A DNA stretch of 35,549 bases from Crocinitomicaceae bacterium (lineage in GTDB: Bacteria > Bacteroidota > Bacteroidia > Flavobacteriales_D > Crocinitomicaceae). Under the pieces are notes generated by a model. It saw nothing but the letters and a program-made list of their open reading frames with translations. It was not told the origin of the DNA and searched no databases. Below, in pieces: positions 1 to 11,272 of the stretch. The stretch is taken from positions 1 through 35,549 of the forward strand of contig JAQWKT010000079.1 of the NCBI GenBank assembly GCA_029247685.1, in the 5' to 3' direction. The number at the start of each line of letters is the position of its first letter. The first letter of the stretch is position 1. The translations under genes were made by a program, and so were the position numbers.

Positions 1-7
1 TATTTAG

Positions 8-808
8 AGAATTGATGGTTTAGGAAGTGTTTATACTAGTGATCCAGATTTTTTAACGAAAGTTAATTATGATCAACAAGGATCAGCCCCTTCAGCAACT
101 AGTTCTACTAAAATAACCAATGGTGCTTTTGAAGGGCTTGCAGTAAACCCAAACAATGCCGACGATATCGTTTTATTTGCTGGTTTTAATGGAACAAACA
201 AAAGGTCTTCAAATGCAACTTCTGCAACTCCTACTTATACTTCGTTAACCTCTATAACTTCACCAAGTGTTGCATGTTATGATGGTATTATTGATCGAGA
301 CGATCCAAATATTTTGGTTGTAGGAACTTCTAGTGGTGTTTTTGTAACTGAAGATGGTGGATCTACTTGGGAAAATTCATCCGATGGTTTTGAAGGGACT
401 CCAGTATTTGAGGTAAGACAAGCTTGGAGAACATGGGATGAAGGTGCAAGAAGACCAGGTGAAATTTATGCAGGAACTTTTGGTCGTGGAATTTGGAGTT
501 CCGATGCGTATCTTTCGACATCTGGACCTTCTGTTAATTCTAATCAAGATCCTAATTTAGGATTACTTATATATCCAAACCCATCAAAATCCTCATCAAA
601 ACTTAATTATAAGTTATCAAAGAACACCGATGTTTTCGTTGGAGTTTATAACTTGAATGGTCGTTTAGTTAAATCTTTTAGACTATCAAATAAAGTTGCA
701 GGGAATCATTCATTAGACATTAACACTGGATCTTTAATGAATGGTACGTATATCGTTCAGGTAAAAACTAATTATTCTACTGAATCAACCAAACTTTTAA
801 AGTATTAA
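8..808 (+). CDS. Secreted T9SS cargo protein, C-terminal part only (sortilin/BNR-like repeat plus sorting domain)
   Basis: The reading frame is open from base 8 to the stop at 806-808, and the N-terminal part of the protein is missing. An Asp-box-like motif (EDGGSTW, bases 350-370) and the following GxIYAGTFGRGIW stretch are typical of the beta-propeller repeats of BNR/sortilin-like secreted proteins. The last 78 residues (from the YPNP motif at base 572) form a type IX secretion C-terminal sorting domain: YPNP, then VYNLNGRLV, then MNGTYIVQV and a short tail. Such proteins cross the outer membrane by T9SS and are released or attached to the surface. An in-frame TAG lies at bases 5-7 with no good start codon after it, so the gene is either cut by a frameshift or sequence error at the edge, or is broken. 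The substrate is unknown. Confidence 0.8.
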   Translation, partial: RIDGLGSVYTSDPDFLTKVNYDQQGSAPSATSSTKITNGAFEGLAVNPNNADDIVLFAGFNGTNKRSSNATSATPTYTSLTSITSPSVACYDGIIDRDDPNILVVGTSSGVFVTEDGGSTWENSSDGFEGTPVFEVRQAWRTWDEGARRPGEIYAGTFGRGIWSSDAYLSTSGPSVNSNQDPNLGLLIYPNPSKSSSKLNYKLSKNTDVFVGVYNLNGRLVKSFRLSNKVAGNHSLDINTGSLMNGTYIVQVKTNYSTESTKLLKY

Positions 809-823
809 CTGAATTTTAGTCAT

Positions 824-853
824 AAAAAAAGCTGCACATGTGCAGCTTTTTTT
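824..853. terminator. Bidirectional rho-independent terminator
   Basis: A perfect 30-base inverted repeat: seven A, GCTGCACA, TGTGCAGC, seven T. It lies between the stops of two convergent genes (the T9SS cargo gene and rpoD). The A-run on one side and T-run on the other give a GC-rich hairpin followed by U on both strands, so it should end transcription from both directions. Confidence 0.92.
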
Positions 854-868
854 ATTTAAATAATAAAT

Positions 869-1738
869 TTAACCCAAATAGTATCGAAGTATTTTATTCT
901 TAGACGATCCTTTTAACCTTCTAAGTGCCTTTTCTTTTATTTGTCTTACTCGTTCTCTTGTTAATTCAAAATGTAGGCCGATTTCATCTAAAGAGTGAGA
1001 GCGAATCCCCCCAAGACCATAGAATAACTTTAATATTTCTCCTTCACGTTGACTCAAAATGCTTAATGATCGTTCAATGTCTTTTTTTAGACTTTCAGTA
1101 ATCAGTTTATTTTCAGGTCCAGGTAAATCATCTCCTTGCATTACTTCATACATATTTGATGAAGATTGATCATTTTCAACTAATGGGGCATCCATAGATA
1201 AGTGTCTTCCATTACTTGAAAGAGCTTGCTTCACCTCTTGAATTGAACAACCAATAAATTCAGCTAATTCTCCTGTTGACGGCGGCCTTTCAAATTTTTG
1301 TTCTAATTCAGAATATGCCCGATTAATTTTACTTATAGATCCAATTTTGTTTAATGGCAAACGAACTATTCTTGCTTGCTCAGCGAGAGCTTGAAGAATA
1401 GATTGTCTTATCCACCATACTGCATAAGAAATGAATTTAAATCCTCTTGTCTCGTCAAACCTTTCTGCAGCCTTAATTAATCCTAAATTACCTTCATTAA
1501 TCAAATCTGGTAAAGATAATCCTTGGTTTTGATATTGTTTAGAAACAGAAACAACAAATCGAAGGTTTGCTTTAGTTAATTTCTCTAAAGCATATGAATC
1601 TCCTTGTTTAATTTTTTTCGCTAATTCTACTTCTTCATCAGCAGAAATTAATTCTACTCTACCTATCTCTTGAAGATATTTATCTAATGAAGCTGTCTCT
1701 CGATTGGTTACCTGTTTGGCAATTTTTAATTGTCGCAT
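869..1738 (-). CDS. rpoD: Primary RNA polymerase sigma factor (RpoD/SigA, Bacteroidota type)
   Basis: A 289-residue sigma-70 family protein that directs core RNA polymerase to housekeeping promoters. Region 1.2 covers about residues 17-49, region 2 about 54-124 with the -10-reading segment [14 protein letters not shown], region 3 about 133-210, and region 4 about 224-276 with the helix-turn-helix at 250-270 ([20 protein letters not shown]). There is no acidic region 1.1 and no non-conserved insert. This short form is normal for the primary sigma of Bacteroidota, which reads TTTG/TAnnTTTG promoters; elements of that kind occur in this window. The start [10 protein letters not shown] matches the family N-terminus. 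It is transcribed alone and divergently from the fur-like gene; a candidate promoter for it was not found. Confidence 0.96.
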   Translation of the reverse strand: MRQLKIAKQVTNRETASLDKYLQEIGRVELISADEEVELAKKIKQGDSYALEKLTKANLRFVVSVSKQYQNQGLSLPDLINEGNLGLIKAAERFDETRGFKFISYAVWWIRQSILQALAEQARIVRLPLNKIGSISKINRAYSELEQKFERPPSTGELAEFIGCSIQEVKQALSSNGRHLSMDAPLVENDQSSSNMYEVMQGDDLPGPENKLITESLKKDIERSLSILSQREGEILKLFYGLGGIRSHSLDEIGLHFELTRERVRQIKEKALRRLKGSSKNKILRYYLG

Positions 1739-1937
1739 GATGTTTAAGAGTTTAAATTATGGAAAAGGGTTCATATATATAGACGAAAGAACACATAATA
1801 AGTTTGCTTTGTTTACGATTAAATTATTATTATTCAATTTTCAATTATCTTTTAGGCGTTTTCAGTGATTATTTACTGTTTTTATATTAAAAAGTTACCT
1901 GTTTAAAAAAATAAAGCATTTAAATTAAATTTATAAC

Positions 1938-1945
1938 TAACTTTG
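1938..1945 (+). promoter_or_regulatory. Candidate -7 promoter element for the fur-STAS-purA-ostA cluster
   Basis: TAACTTTG matches the Bacteroidota -7 consensus TAnnTTTG and ends 16 bases before the ATG of the Fur-family gene. No clear -33 TTTG is seen at the usual distance, so the call rests on the single element and its position. The rest of the 1739-1961 gap is AT-rich with nothing else recognisable. Confidence 0.5.
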
Positions 1946-1961
1946 TTTTTTATTTTTTATA

Positions 1962-2402
1962 ATGGTTTCAGAAGAATTAAAAGAGACGGTAAGAACAATT
2001 TTTTCAGCTTATCTTGAGAAAAATGGCCATCGTAAAACTCCTGAAAGATTCGCTATTCTTTCTGAAATTTATGATTATAAAGGCCACTTTGATGTAGAAA
2101 GTCTTTATGTGAAAATGAAAAGCCATAATTATAGAGTTTCAAGAGCGACACTTTATAATACAATTGATTTATTATTGGCATGTAATCTGATAAGAAAGCA
2201 TCAATTTGGAAACAATATTTCTGAATTTGAAAAAGCGCATGGATCAAAACAACACGATCATTTAATCATAACAGATACTGGAGAAGTTATTGAGTTTTGT
2301 GACCCAAGAATTCAACAAATTAAATTAACTATTCAAGAATTGTTTGATGTGGAAATACAACATCATTCTTTGTTTTTTTATGGAAAAAAATCAGTAAAAT
2401 AG
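1962..2402 (+). CDS. Fur-family metal-responsive transcriptional regulator
   Basis: A 146-residue ferric-uptake-regulator family protein. The winged-helix DNA-binding domain covers about residues 15-85, with the recognition helix in SRATLYNTIDLL (60-71). The dimerisation and metal domain has H93, H98, D99, H100 (HDHL motif) and EFCDPRI (111-117). The two CxxC pairs that bind structural zinc in many Fur proteins are absent: the first is IITDTG (102-107) and the protein ends FFYGKKSVK with no second pair. It might be Fur itself or a relative (Zur, PerR); the sequence alone does not settle the metal. It heads a tight cluster with a STAS gene 4 bases downstream and purA after that. The product is probably a cytoplasmic dimer that represses iron or metal genes. 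Confidence 0.9.
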   Translation: MVSEELKETVRTIFSAYLEKNGHRKTPERFAILSEIYDYKGHFDVESLYVKMKSHNYRVSRATLYNTIDLLLACNLIRKHQFGNNISEFEKAHGSKQHDHLIITDTGEVIEFCDPRIQQIKLTIQELFDVEIQHHSLFFYGKKSVK

Positions 2403-2406
2403 ACAA

Positions 2407-2751
2407 ATGAGTTTTAGTTATAAAATAAAAAAAAACCAAACTATTACGATTCTTGAATTAACAGGGAAGCTTCTTTCTAATTTAGATATTGAAGGTTTAA
2501 AAAAAGAAATGGAAACTATTGTTGATTTTAAAATAATAGTTGATTTTGCTTCTTTAACTCATATTAATTCTAGTGGAATAGCTTTTTTAATTTCCATTTT
2601 AACAAAATCTAGAACCAACAATGGGGATGTTGTTTTAATTCATACAACAAAAGAAATAAATAGAATAATTGAAATTTCTCGTTTGGATCAAATTTTCTCC
2701 ATTTTTGAGAGTTTGGATGAGGGAGTAAACTATTACAATAAGAATAAATAA
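2407..2751 (+). CDS. STAS-domain protein, anti-sigma factor antagonist type
   Basis: A 114-residue single STAS domain, the SpoIIAA/RsbV fold. In that family a serine is phosphorylated by a kinase-type anti-sigma factor and dephosphorylated by a SpoIIE-type phosphatase, which frees the partner. The expected site is seen in HINSSGIAFLI, where S56 aligns with the phosphorylated serine of SpoIIAA; the usual Asp two residues before it is Asn54. No GHKL kinase (RsbW/SpoIIAB type) is near, so the partner is not in this window. The only candidate phosphatase here is the GAF-SpoIIE protein at 20219-21487. Gaps of 4 bases to the fur-like gene and 3 bases to purA suggest co-transcription. Whether it works in partner switching is inference. 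Confidence 0.85.
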   Translation: MSFSYKIKKNQTITILELTGKLLSNLDIEGLKKEMETIVDFKIIVDFASLTHINSSGIAFLISILTKSRTNNGDVVLIHTTKEINRIIEISRLDQIFSIFESLDEGVNYYNKNK

Positions 2752-5546
<2,795 letters not shown>

Positions 5547-5561
<15 letters not shown>

Positions 5562-6929
5562 AAAATCAGGAAAATTAATTAGAAATAATTTTTCTTTAGC
5601 TCTGCTCATGGCTGTATATAACCATCTTTTAAAGTTTTCATCAAGATGTTGAGCGGTAATATAACCTAAGTCAATATAAACATGTTTCCATTGCCCTCCT
5701 TGTGATTTGTGACCTGTTATTGCATATCCAAATTTTACTTGTAATGCATTGTAATAAGAATTGGTTAAAATGGCTTTTGATCGATCTTTTTTATTACTCA
5801 TGTATAAAAAATCTTTTTCAATTTCTTTATAAAGATTGTTTTGAAATTCAAAATCCAAGCTTGCTTTTTCTATTTCTAGCGATTTTTTAAAAATCAATAT
5901 TTCTTTTACTTGGTTATTGAGATTTATTTTTGTTCGTAAGAAGGCAGTATTGTAAATTATTTCTTCTTTAATGAATTTTATAACTTCAAAAAACTCTCCA
6001 TTAGCAATAAAACTATTCTCTTCATTTTCTGTCCAAAAATAATTGTTTTTAATTGCCATAATAAGGTCATTTTTTTCAATTGGGCTTTCTCTCCAAAAAA
6101 GTTCTTTTCGGATATGATTGTTGTAATTGTTTGCTCTTTTATTAGAACGAGTAATAATGATAGTTTCTTCCTCTCCAACTTCTTGATACGAGTTTTCAAG
6201 CTCGGCTTGTAATTCATTACCATTTAGCGATTGTATGTCATTAAAAGAAGTGGTTTTAATATTGTTAAATGTGTTATTATTTCTAACTCTATTTGCATTG
6301 TATAAAATCCCAGATGATTTTTTTTGTCTAACAATTTCGTTTAAGTGAACATGAGAAATAGAAAGAGAAGGATGGTTTTTTTGTAAATATTTTTTATCAA
6401 GTGCTGGAGAAAGAGTTTCGCCAATAGGTGGTAGTTGTCCCGGATCCCCAATAAAGATTAATTGGCAATTAATTCCATTAAACACATAGGACAGGATGTC
6501 GTCTAATAATTTGTTTTTCGGGATCATGGAACATTCGTCAATAATAAAAAGGGTGTTTTTGTGCTTATTAGGAGCTAAGCTCGATTTATACGATCCATTT
6601 TTTTGTTTAGAATGAAAATATATTTTTCGATGTATGGTAAATGCATTTGCATCAGAATAGGCAGATAGAACTTTAGAGGAGCGTCCCGTTGGACCTAATA
6701 AACATGTTTTTACATTTATTTCTTTTAAACTTTTAACCAATGCCCCTAAAAAGGAAGATTTTCCAGTGCCTGCAAAACCGGTTATGATTAATAATGGATT
6801 TAATTTTTCATTTTGAAGAAACGAGATAGATTCTTCTAATAAATGGTTTTGATCCTTTGTAAAGGGATGAAAAAAATGATTTTTTAGCTTTTCTTTAAAG
6901 GAATCAATACGATCATTTTTTAAAATCAT
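5547..6929 (-). CDS. RecD-like superfamily 1 DNA helicase
   Basis: A 460-residue ATP-dependent helicase of the RecD/TraA/Dda type (SF1B). Motifs in order: Walker A GFAGTGKS (51-58), Walker B FIIDECSM (128-135), motif III GDPGQLPP (161-168), and the C-terminal helicase half with TGHKSQGGQW and the arginine-finger motif YTAMSRAKEKL starting at 438. It is shorter than RecD2 or RecD, without a long N-terminal region. Single-gene helicases of this kind are common in Flavobacteriia and are often annotated AAA ATPase or RecD-like; they probably unwind 5'-3' in repair. No RecB or RecC partner is visible here. It converges with and overlaps the OstA-like gene. Confidence 0.9.
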
Positions 6930-6983
6930 AAGTGGCTAATAAATAATATTTGAAAGTATGATTTAAATTTAAATGAAAAATTG

Positions 6984-6991
6984 TAGTTTTG
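6984..6991 (+). promoter_or_regulatory. Candidate -7 promoter element upstream of the membrane-protein gene
   Basis: TAGTTTTG fits TAnnTTTG and ends 24 bases before the ATG at 7016. A well-placed -33 element is not seen. It would drive the plus-strand run 7016 to at least coaD. Confidence 0.45.
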
Positions 6992-7015
6992 TTAGGTATC
7001 TAATATTAGTTAACT

Positions 7016-8062
7016 ATGTCAAATTTAGAGGTTTTTTTAAAGAAATTATCCGTCCCTTTTATCTTTTTCTTATTATCCCTATCGATTTTCTATATAGGAG
7101 TTGACACAGAACAGGATAAGTATTTTTATATAGGAGCAAGTTTAGTTCTTTCTGCATCCGTTTTAACAGCATTGTTTAGTTTAGGTATTCTAAACAAAAA
7201 AATATTAATAGCTTTTTCAATTTTAGGTAGTTTAGGAGCACTTTTATCTATCTATTATATTGGTGAGGGAGTTGATAACACCTATGTGGAGCAAAAAAGA
7301 TATTTAAAATGTAAATCTCAATCGATTCTTAATTTAAATGATTTACGAATGATTCAGTCCGAATTATATAAGAAAAAGCTTAGAGAGTGTAGAAGTAAAT
7401 ACACATCAAAAGGAGATTCTATACTGAACTTGGAGCTTAATAAGATTACTTATACAGATAATTGGTCTGAGTTAATTAATTTCCTAAATACCGGAACAGT
7501 AACTTCCGTAGATGCTTTTGGAACGGTACCAGATAGACCGATTGATAATATAGGAAATGTTTTGATTTATGGTTATGATGAAAAAGGAAATGAATTTCCT
7601 ATTGATAACAACATGACCGAGCAAGAGGCTTGGCTTTTAACAAAAGCATTAGACACAAACTATAGGCACTTATTTTTATATCAAAAACAAGATAAGTTTA
7701 ATGAATTTGCATCAAAGTTTAATTCAACAAATAAAGACTTGTTAAATTTCAGAAGAGATTCTTCGGATGTTTCTTTTTTAAAAACTAGGTTTACTGAAAA
7801 TAAATCGAATATCTTAAAAAGAGAAAAACAAGGATATTTTGCTTTTAATTCAGATTCATTAAAATTCATTCCTTATAATGGAGCAAAAACAAAGTGGGAA
7901 TTTGAATTGGATAAAAAGAAAAATGAGCTTAAAGTGATTGGAACTATTCCTTACGGAGATTTCTGGAAAGGAAAAACAAAAGAAGAATTGGTGCTTACTC
8001 TAAAAACAAAAGCAACCAATAGAGACCAGGAAGAAGTTGTTCTATCTTGGGAAGATGAATAA
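7016..8062 (+). CDS. Unrecognised protein with three N-terminal membrane segments
   Basis: A 348-residue protein I do not recognise. Three hydrophobic segments lie at about residues 13-31, 35-55 and 60-79, followed by a polar region of about 265 residues rich in Lys, Asp, Glu and Asn. The polar part has a run IDNIGNVLIYGYDEKGNEF that looks like a small beta unit, a middle helical stretch (about 205-255), and a C-terminal beta-like stretch ending VVLSWEDE. No enzyme motif, lipobox or cysteine pair is evident. It is followed 5 bases later by the DUF3822 gene and may be in one operon with DUF3822, rsmD and coaD. The orientation of the soluble part is unknown. Confidence 0.75.
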   Translation: MSNLEVFLKKLSVPFIFFLLSLSIFYIGVDTEQDKYFYIGASLVLSASVLTALFSLGILNKKILIAFSILGSLGALLSIYYIGEGVDNTYVEQKRYLKCKSQSILNLNDLRMIQSELYKKKLRECRSKYTSKGDSILNLELNKITYTDNWSELINFLNTGTVTSVDAFGTVPDRPIDNIGNVLIYGYDEKGNEFPIDNNMTEQEAWLLTKALDTNYRHLFLYQKQDKFNEFASKFNSTNKDLLNFRRDSSDVSFLKTRFTENKSNILKREKQGYFAFNSDSLKFIPYNGAKTKWEFELDKKKNELKVIGTIPYGDFWKGKTKEELVLTLKTKATNRDQEEVVLSWEDE

Positions 8063-8067
8063 TTTAT

Positions 8068-8838
8068 ATGCGAATTTTAGCGGTTCAAATTTCTGAGGTT
8101 AATGCTAGGTTAAATTATTTTGATTCTGATTCTGATACCCTTTTAAATCAATGGGACCTTACTTTTAATGACAAACTAGAGTATAGGTACAAAGAATTTT
8201 TAAACGATTATTTTTTAAGCGAAGGCATTTTTAAATTGGAAGTTGATGAATGTCTTGTGTCTTGGGAAGGCTCACGGTCCACGCTTGTGCCATCAAGTTT
8301 GTTTGTTGAATCCAATGCGAGTGAAATTTTTAAAACTAGTTTTGGCGCAAACTTTATTAAAGCAAATATCGATTTTAACCGATTAGCGAAATTAAATATT
8401 GTAAATATTTTTGATCGGCCATTGTGGTTAAAGTCTTTTTTTGTTTTAAAATACCCTTCTGTAATTATTCAACATCAAGGAAGTTATCTTTTAAAGTACT
8501 TGTCTCAAGTTACAAAAAAGAATGAAGAGATACTATCAGTCCTTAGTATTCAACAAGATCATTTTTTATTAATCATATTTCACAATGAAGAATTAAAAGC
8601 GTACTTAACAAATAAGTATGATCATAAGGATGATATTATTTACCATTATGCAAATGCCTTTAATCAATTAAACATCCTTAAATCAAAAGGTGTTTTAAAA
8701 ATAATTTCGTCCTCAAAGAAGGCTCATGATATTGCAAATAACATCGAAGAGGATATTAATAATTTAAAATTAACGCCTCAACTTGAAATTGCCCCGGATT
8801 CATTATTTATTCTTAAAGCATTTCAAACTTGCGTATAA
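8068..8838 (+). CDS. DUF3822 family protein
   Basis: A 256-residue soluble protein matching the Bacteroidota-specific DUF3822 family, whose members have an actin-like (ASKHA) fold of unknown function. The N-terminus has paired beta strands (RILAVQISEV; LNYFDSDSDTLLNQWDL), followed by a segment LVSWEGSRSTLVPSSLF that is characteristic of the family, and later FLLIIFHNEELKAYL. DUF3822 genes are usually next to rsmD and coaD in this phylum, as here: its stop overlaps the TTG start of rsmD by 10 bases. Function is not known. Confidence 0.85.
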   Translation: MRILAVQISEVNARLNYFDSDSDTLLNQWDLTFNDKLEYRYKEFLNDYFLSEGIFKLEVDECLVSWEGSRSTLVPSSLFVESNASEIFKTSFGANFIKANIDFNRLAKLNIVNIFDRPLWLKSFFVLKYPSVIIQHQGSYLLKYLSQVTKKNEEILSVLSIQQDHFLLIIFHNEELKAYLTNKYDHKDDIIYHYANAFNQLNILKSKGVLKIISSSKKAHDIANNIEEDINNLKLTPQLEIAPDSLFILKAFQTCV

Positions 8839-9377
8839 TAGGAGGATATTTAAAAGGAAGAAGATTTAAGGTTCCAAAAAATTTTCATTCAAGACCAACT
8901 ACAGATTTTGCAAAAGAAGGCTTATTTAATGTCTTAGATAATCACTTTAGTTTAGAAAGTAAAAATGTTTTGGATTTGTGCTCTGGGACTGGTAATATTT
9001 CGTTTGAATTTATTTCAAGAGGAGCTGCTAAGGTTACTTGTGTCGATTCCAATTATTCTAGTTTTCGTTTTATTAAGCAAAATGCTACTAGTCTTGAAAT
9101 AACCAATGCAATTTCTATTGTAAAGTCAGATATTATTAAATTTGTTAAGACAGTTAACGAGAAATACGATTTTATTTTTGCAGATCCTCCATATAAATTT
9201 GATAAATACGAAGAATTAATAAATTATGTATGTACACAAACTAGTACTTTAAATGAAAAAGGTGTTTTTATTCTTGAGCATGGAAGAGATTATAATTTTG
9301 AGTCCCATTCTTTTTTTTCTTTCTCTAAGAAGTATGGAAATGTATACTTTAGTTTTTTTGAAAAAAAGTTAATTTAA
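8829..9377 (+). CDS. rsmD: 16S rRNA (guanine(966)-N(2))-methyltransferase
   Basis: A 182-residue SAM-dependent methyltransferase that modifies G966 of 16S rRNA in the small subunit. The N-terminal motif RIIGGYLKGR and RPTTDFAKEGLFN (22-34) are RsmD signatures. The SAM-binding motif I is VLDLCSGTGNISFE (47-60), the acidic end of strand 2 is CVDSN (71-75), and the catalytic motif IV is DPPY (119-122). The start is TTG at 8829, inside the end of the DUF3822 gene; the RIIGGYLKGR start cannot be reached from another initiator. The stop TAA overlaps the coaD ATG (TAATG), so translation is likely coupled. Confidence 0.95.
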   Translation: MRIIGGYLKGRRFKVPKNFHSRPTTDFAKEGLFNVLDNHFSLESKNVLDLCSGTGNISFEFISRGAAKVTCVDSNYSSFRFIKQNATSLEITNAISIVKSDIIKFVKTVNEKYDFIFADPPYKFDKYEELINYVCTQTSTLNEKGVFILEHGRDYNFESHSFFSFSKKYGNVYFSFFEKKLI

Positions 9378-9826
9378 TGAAAAGAGTTTTTTTTCCCGGG
9401 TCGTTTGATCCTTTTACAAAAGGACACGAGTCTCTTGTTTTAAAAGCATTGGATTTATTCGATGAAATAATAATTGGTATTGGAGTTAATTCTACAAAAA
9501 GCTCGATGTTTCCCTTAGAAAAAAGAATAGATCATATAGAGAGTCTTTTCAATAATGAAGTTAAAGTTGTTTCTTATGATTCATTAACCATAAATGCATG
9601 TAAAGATCTTGAATGCACGCATCTTTTAAGAGGTCTTCGAGATGCAAATGATTTTGAATATGAAAAATCTATTGCTTTGATGAATACAGAGCTTTCAAGC
9701 TTTGAAACGGTTTTTATGTTGTCAGATAATAAGTATTCGTTTATTGCTTCTTCTATTATACGCGAATTATATAAGAACGGCTCAGATATTTCTAAATTTG
9801 TAACGAATGTCGATAAATTAACTTAA
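9377..9826 (+). CDS. coaD: Pantetheine-phosphate adenylyltransferase
   Basis: This enzyme transfers AMP from ATP to 4'-phosphopantetheine to make dephospho-CoA, the fourth step of CoA synthesis. The protein is 149 residues, slightly shorter than the usual 155-165. The N-terminal PGSFDPFTKGH (7-17) is the nucleotidyltransferase T/HxGH site with His17. LLRGLRD is the substrate-binding arginine segment, and FIASSIIREL is the ISSTxxR-type ATP motif. It is translationally coupled to rsmD by the TAATG overlap. The rsmD-coaD pairing is common in bacteria. Confidence 0.95.
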   Translation: MKRVFFPGSFDPFTKGHESLVLKALDLFDEIIIGIGVNSTKSSMFPLEKRIDHIESLFNNEVKVVSYDSLTINACKDLECTHLLRGLRDANDFEYEKSIALMNTELSSFETVFMLSDNKYSFIASSIIRELYKNGSDISKFVTNVDKLT

Positions 9827-9859
9827 TCTTGGTATAATTTATGATTATTTTAAATTACT

Positions 9860-11272
9860 ATGAATTATATTTTTAGTTTTATTTTTTGTTCCTTTTCTTT
9901 ATTATCCTTTTCACAAGGAACAGTTGATTCTATTTTGATACGTGGCATAGCAAAGTATTATAAAAATCACCCAATTCAACTGTTTAAAATTGATGATTAT
10001 ATTTCTAATAAAGAATCTTTAATTGAAAGTTCAAGAGTTGACTCAAATGGGATATTTCAATTTAAAATCCCTAATATACCTACTCAAAAGGTCCTTTTGA
10101 GAAGTAGGAGGAACACGGCATATCTATATGTGCAACCTGATTCTGAGTATTTTTTTGAAATGCCTTCAAAAAATGAATTTGAACCTCAAAGAGTTTATGG
10201 AAATGACATTGAATTGATTTTTTTTAATTTGGACTCAACCGATATTAATTATAAAATATTGTCTTTTCAGAATTTTTTGGATAATCGATTTTCTACGTTT
10301 TATTACACAAAAAAAAGTGATCCTAAAAAATTTGGCACCGAATTTATTACTTTGTTAGATACCATAAATGATCTTTATAAATCAGATAAAGATGTTTTTT
10401 TTAGATCTTTTATAAAATATACTCTAGCGGAGTTGGAGGTGGTTGAAAATTTGAGATCAAAAAAAAATTCCTATTTCAAATATTTCCATAACAAACGCAT
10501 ATATTATAAAAATGATGCCTATATGGCATATTTTAATGTGTTTTATGATTATTTAAATAACTCGATAAGTAATGTTTTACAAACATATACTTTTAAAGCG
10601 ATAAAAAAAGCAAGCCCTACATTGCTAATGAATATCCTTTCTAAGGAATTGTTTCTTAAAAACGTAAACATTAGAGAGTTGGCCATGATTAAAATGTTAG
10701 GCGATTGTTATAATAACCCCGAATATAGCAAACAGAATATCATTACCATTTTAGATAGCGTGAGCTTTAAATCAAGAAATTCGACGAATCGTAAAATAGC
10801 CTCTAATTTAATTGAGAAATTACTTGCCTTATACCCGGGTCAAGGTGCTCCTGAATTTAATTTTTTTAAAAATGGAGATAGTGTTAATTTAAAATCATTT
10901 AATGGAAGGTTTTTATACCTTCATTTTTTTAACCCCCTTGAATCTCAATCTGTTTCAGAATTAGAAGCATTAATTCTATTACATAAAGATTATGGAGAGT
11001 TAATTCATTTTTTAACAATCTACCCTAACAACTTAAAAGAGGAAACTAAAACAAAAATTGTATTAGATAAAATCAATTGGGATAAAACATCTATTGATAT
11101 AACAAACCAACTATGGAATGCATATAAAGTGGAATTGTTTCCTATGTATTATTTGATAAACCCTAATGGCATTCTTATTCAATCGCCAGCATTATCTCCT
11201 GTGCCAAATGGAGATTATGAAACAATTCACAACACCTTTCTTAGTATAAAAAAGTTCTTAAAAGGCAATTAA
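9860..11272 (+). CDS. Exported protein with a thioredoxin-like (TlpA-type) C-terminal domain lacking CxxC
   Basis: A 470-residue protein with signal peptide about 1-19 (FSFIFCSFSLLSFS, then Q). The middle, about residues 20-320, has a beta-rich N-terminal domain like the DUF4369-type domain found before TlpA domains in Bacteroidota, then a helical region. From about 325 there is a TlpA-like pattern: GAPEFNFF, SVNLKSFNGRFLYLHFF, and the cis-Pro region LFPMYYLINPNG. Where redox-active proteins have WCxxC, this one has NPLESQ (358-363), so thiol-disulphide exchange is not expected. It could be a binding or scaffold protein in the periplasm or on a membrane surface. It follows coaD after 33 bases and ends in a 4-base overlap with the convergent aldehyde dehydrogenase gene. 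Confidence 0.7.
   Translation: MNYIFSFIFCSFSLLSFSQGTVDSILIRGIAKYYKNHPIQLFKIDDYISNKESLIESSRVDSNGIFQFKIPNIPTQKVLLRSRRNTAYLYVQPDSEYFFEMPSKNEFEPQRVYGNDIELIFFNLDSTDINYKILSFQNFLDNRFSTFYYTKKSDPKKFGTEFITLLDTINDLYKSDKDVFFRSFIKYTLAELEVVENLRSKKNSYFKYFHNKRIYYKNDAYMAYFNVFYDYLNNSISNVLQTYTFKAIKKASPTLLMNILSKELFLKNVNIRELAMIKMLGDCYNNPEYSKQNIITILDSVSFKSRNSTNRKIASNLIEKLLALYPGQGAPEFNFFKNGDSVNLKSFNGRFLYLHFFNPLESQSVSELEALILLHKDYGELIHFLTIYPNNLKEETKTKIVLDKINWDKTSIDITNQLWNAYKVELFPMYYLINPNGILIQSPALSPVPNGDYETIHNTFLSIKKFLKGN

Noticed and set aside
2053..2247. Open frame on the minus strand inside the fur-like gene
   Set aside because: It lies wholly within a well-supported coding gene and has no family features; a shadow frame.
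6961..6974. AT-only palindrome ATTTAAATTTAAAT upstream of the membrane-protein gene
   Set aside because: Low-complexity AT sequence; no further support as an operator.
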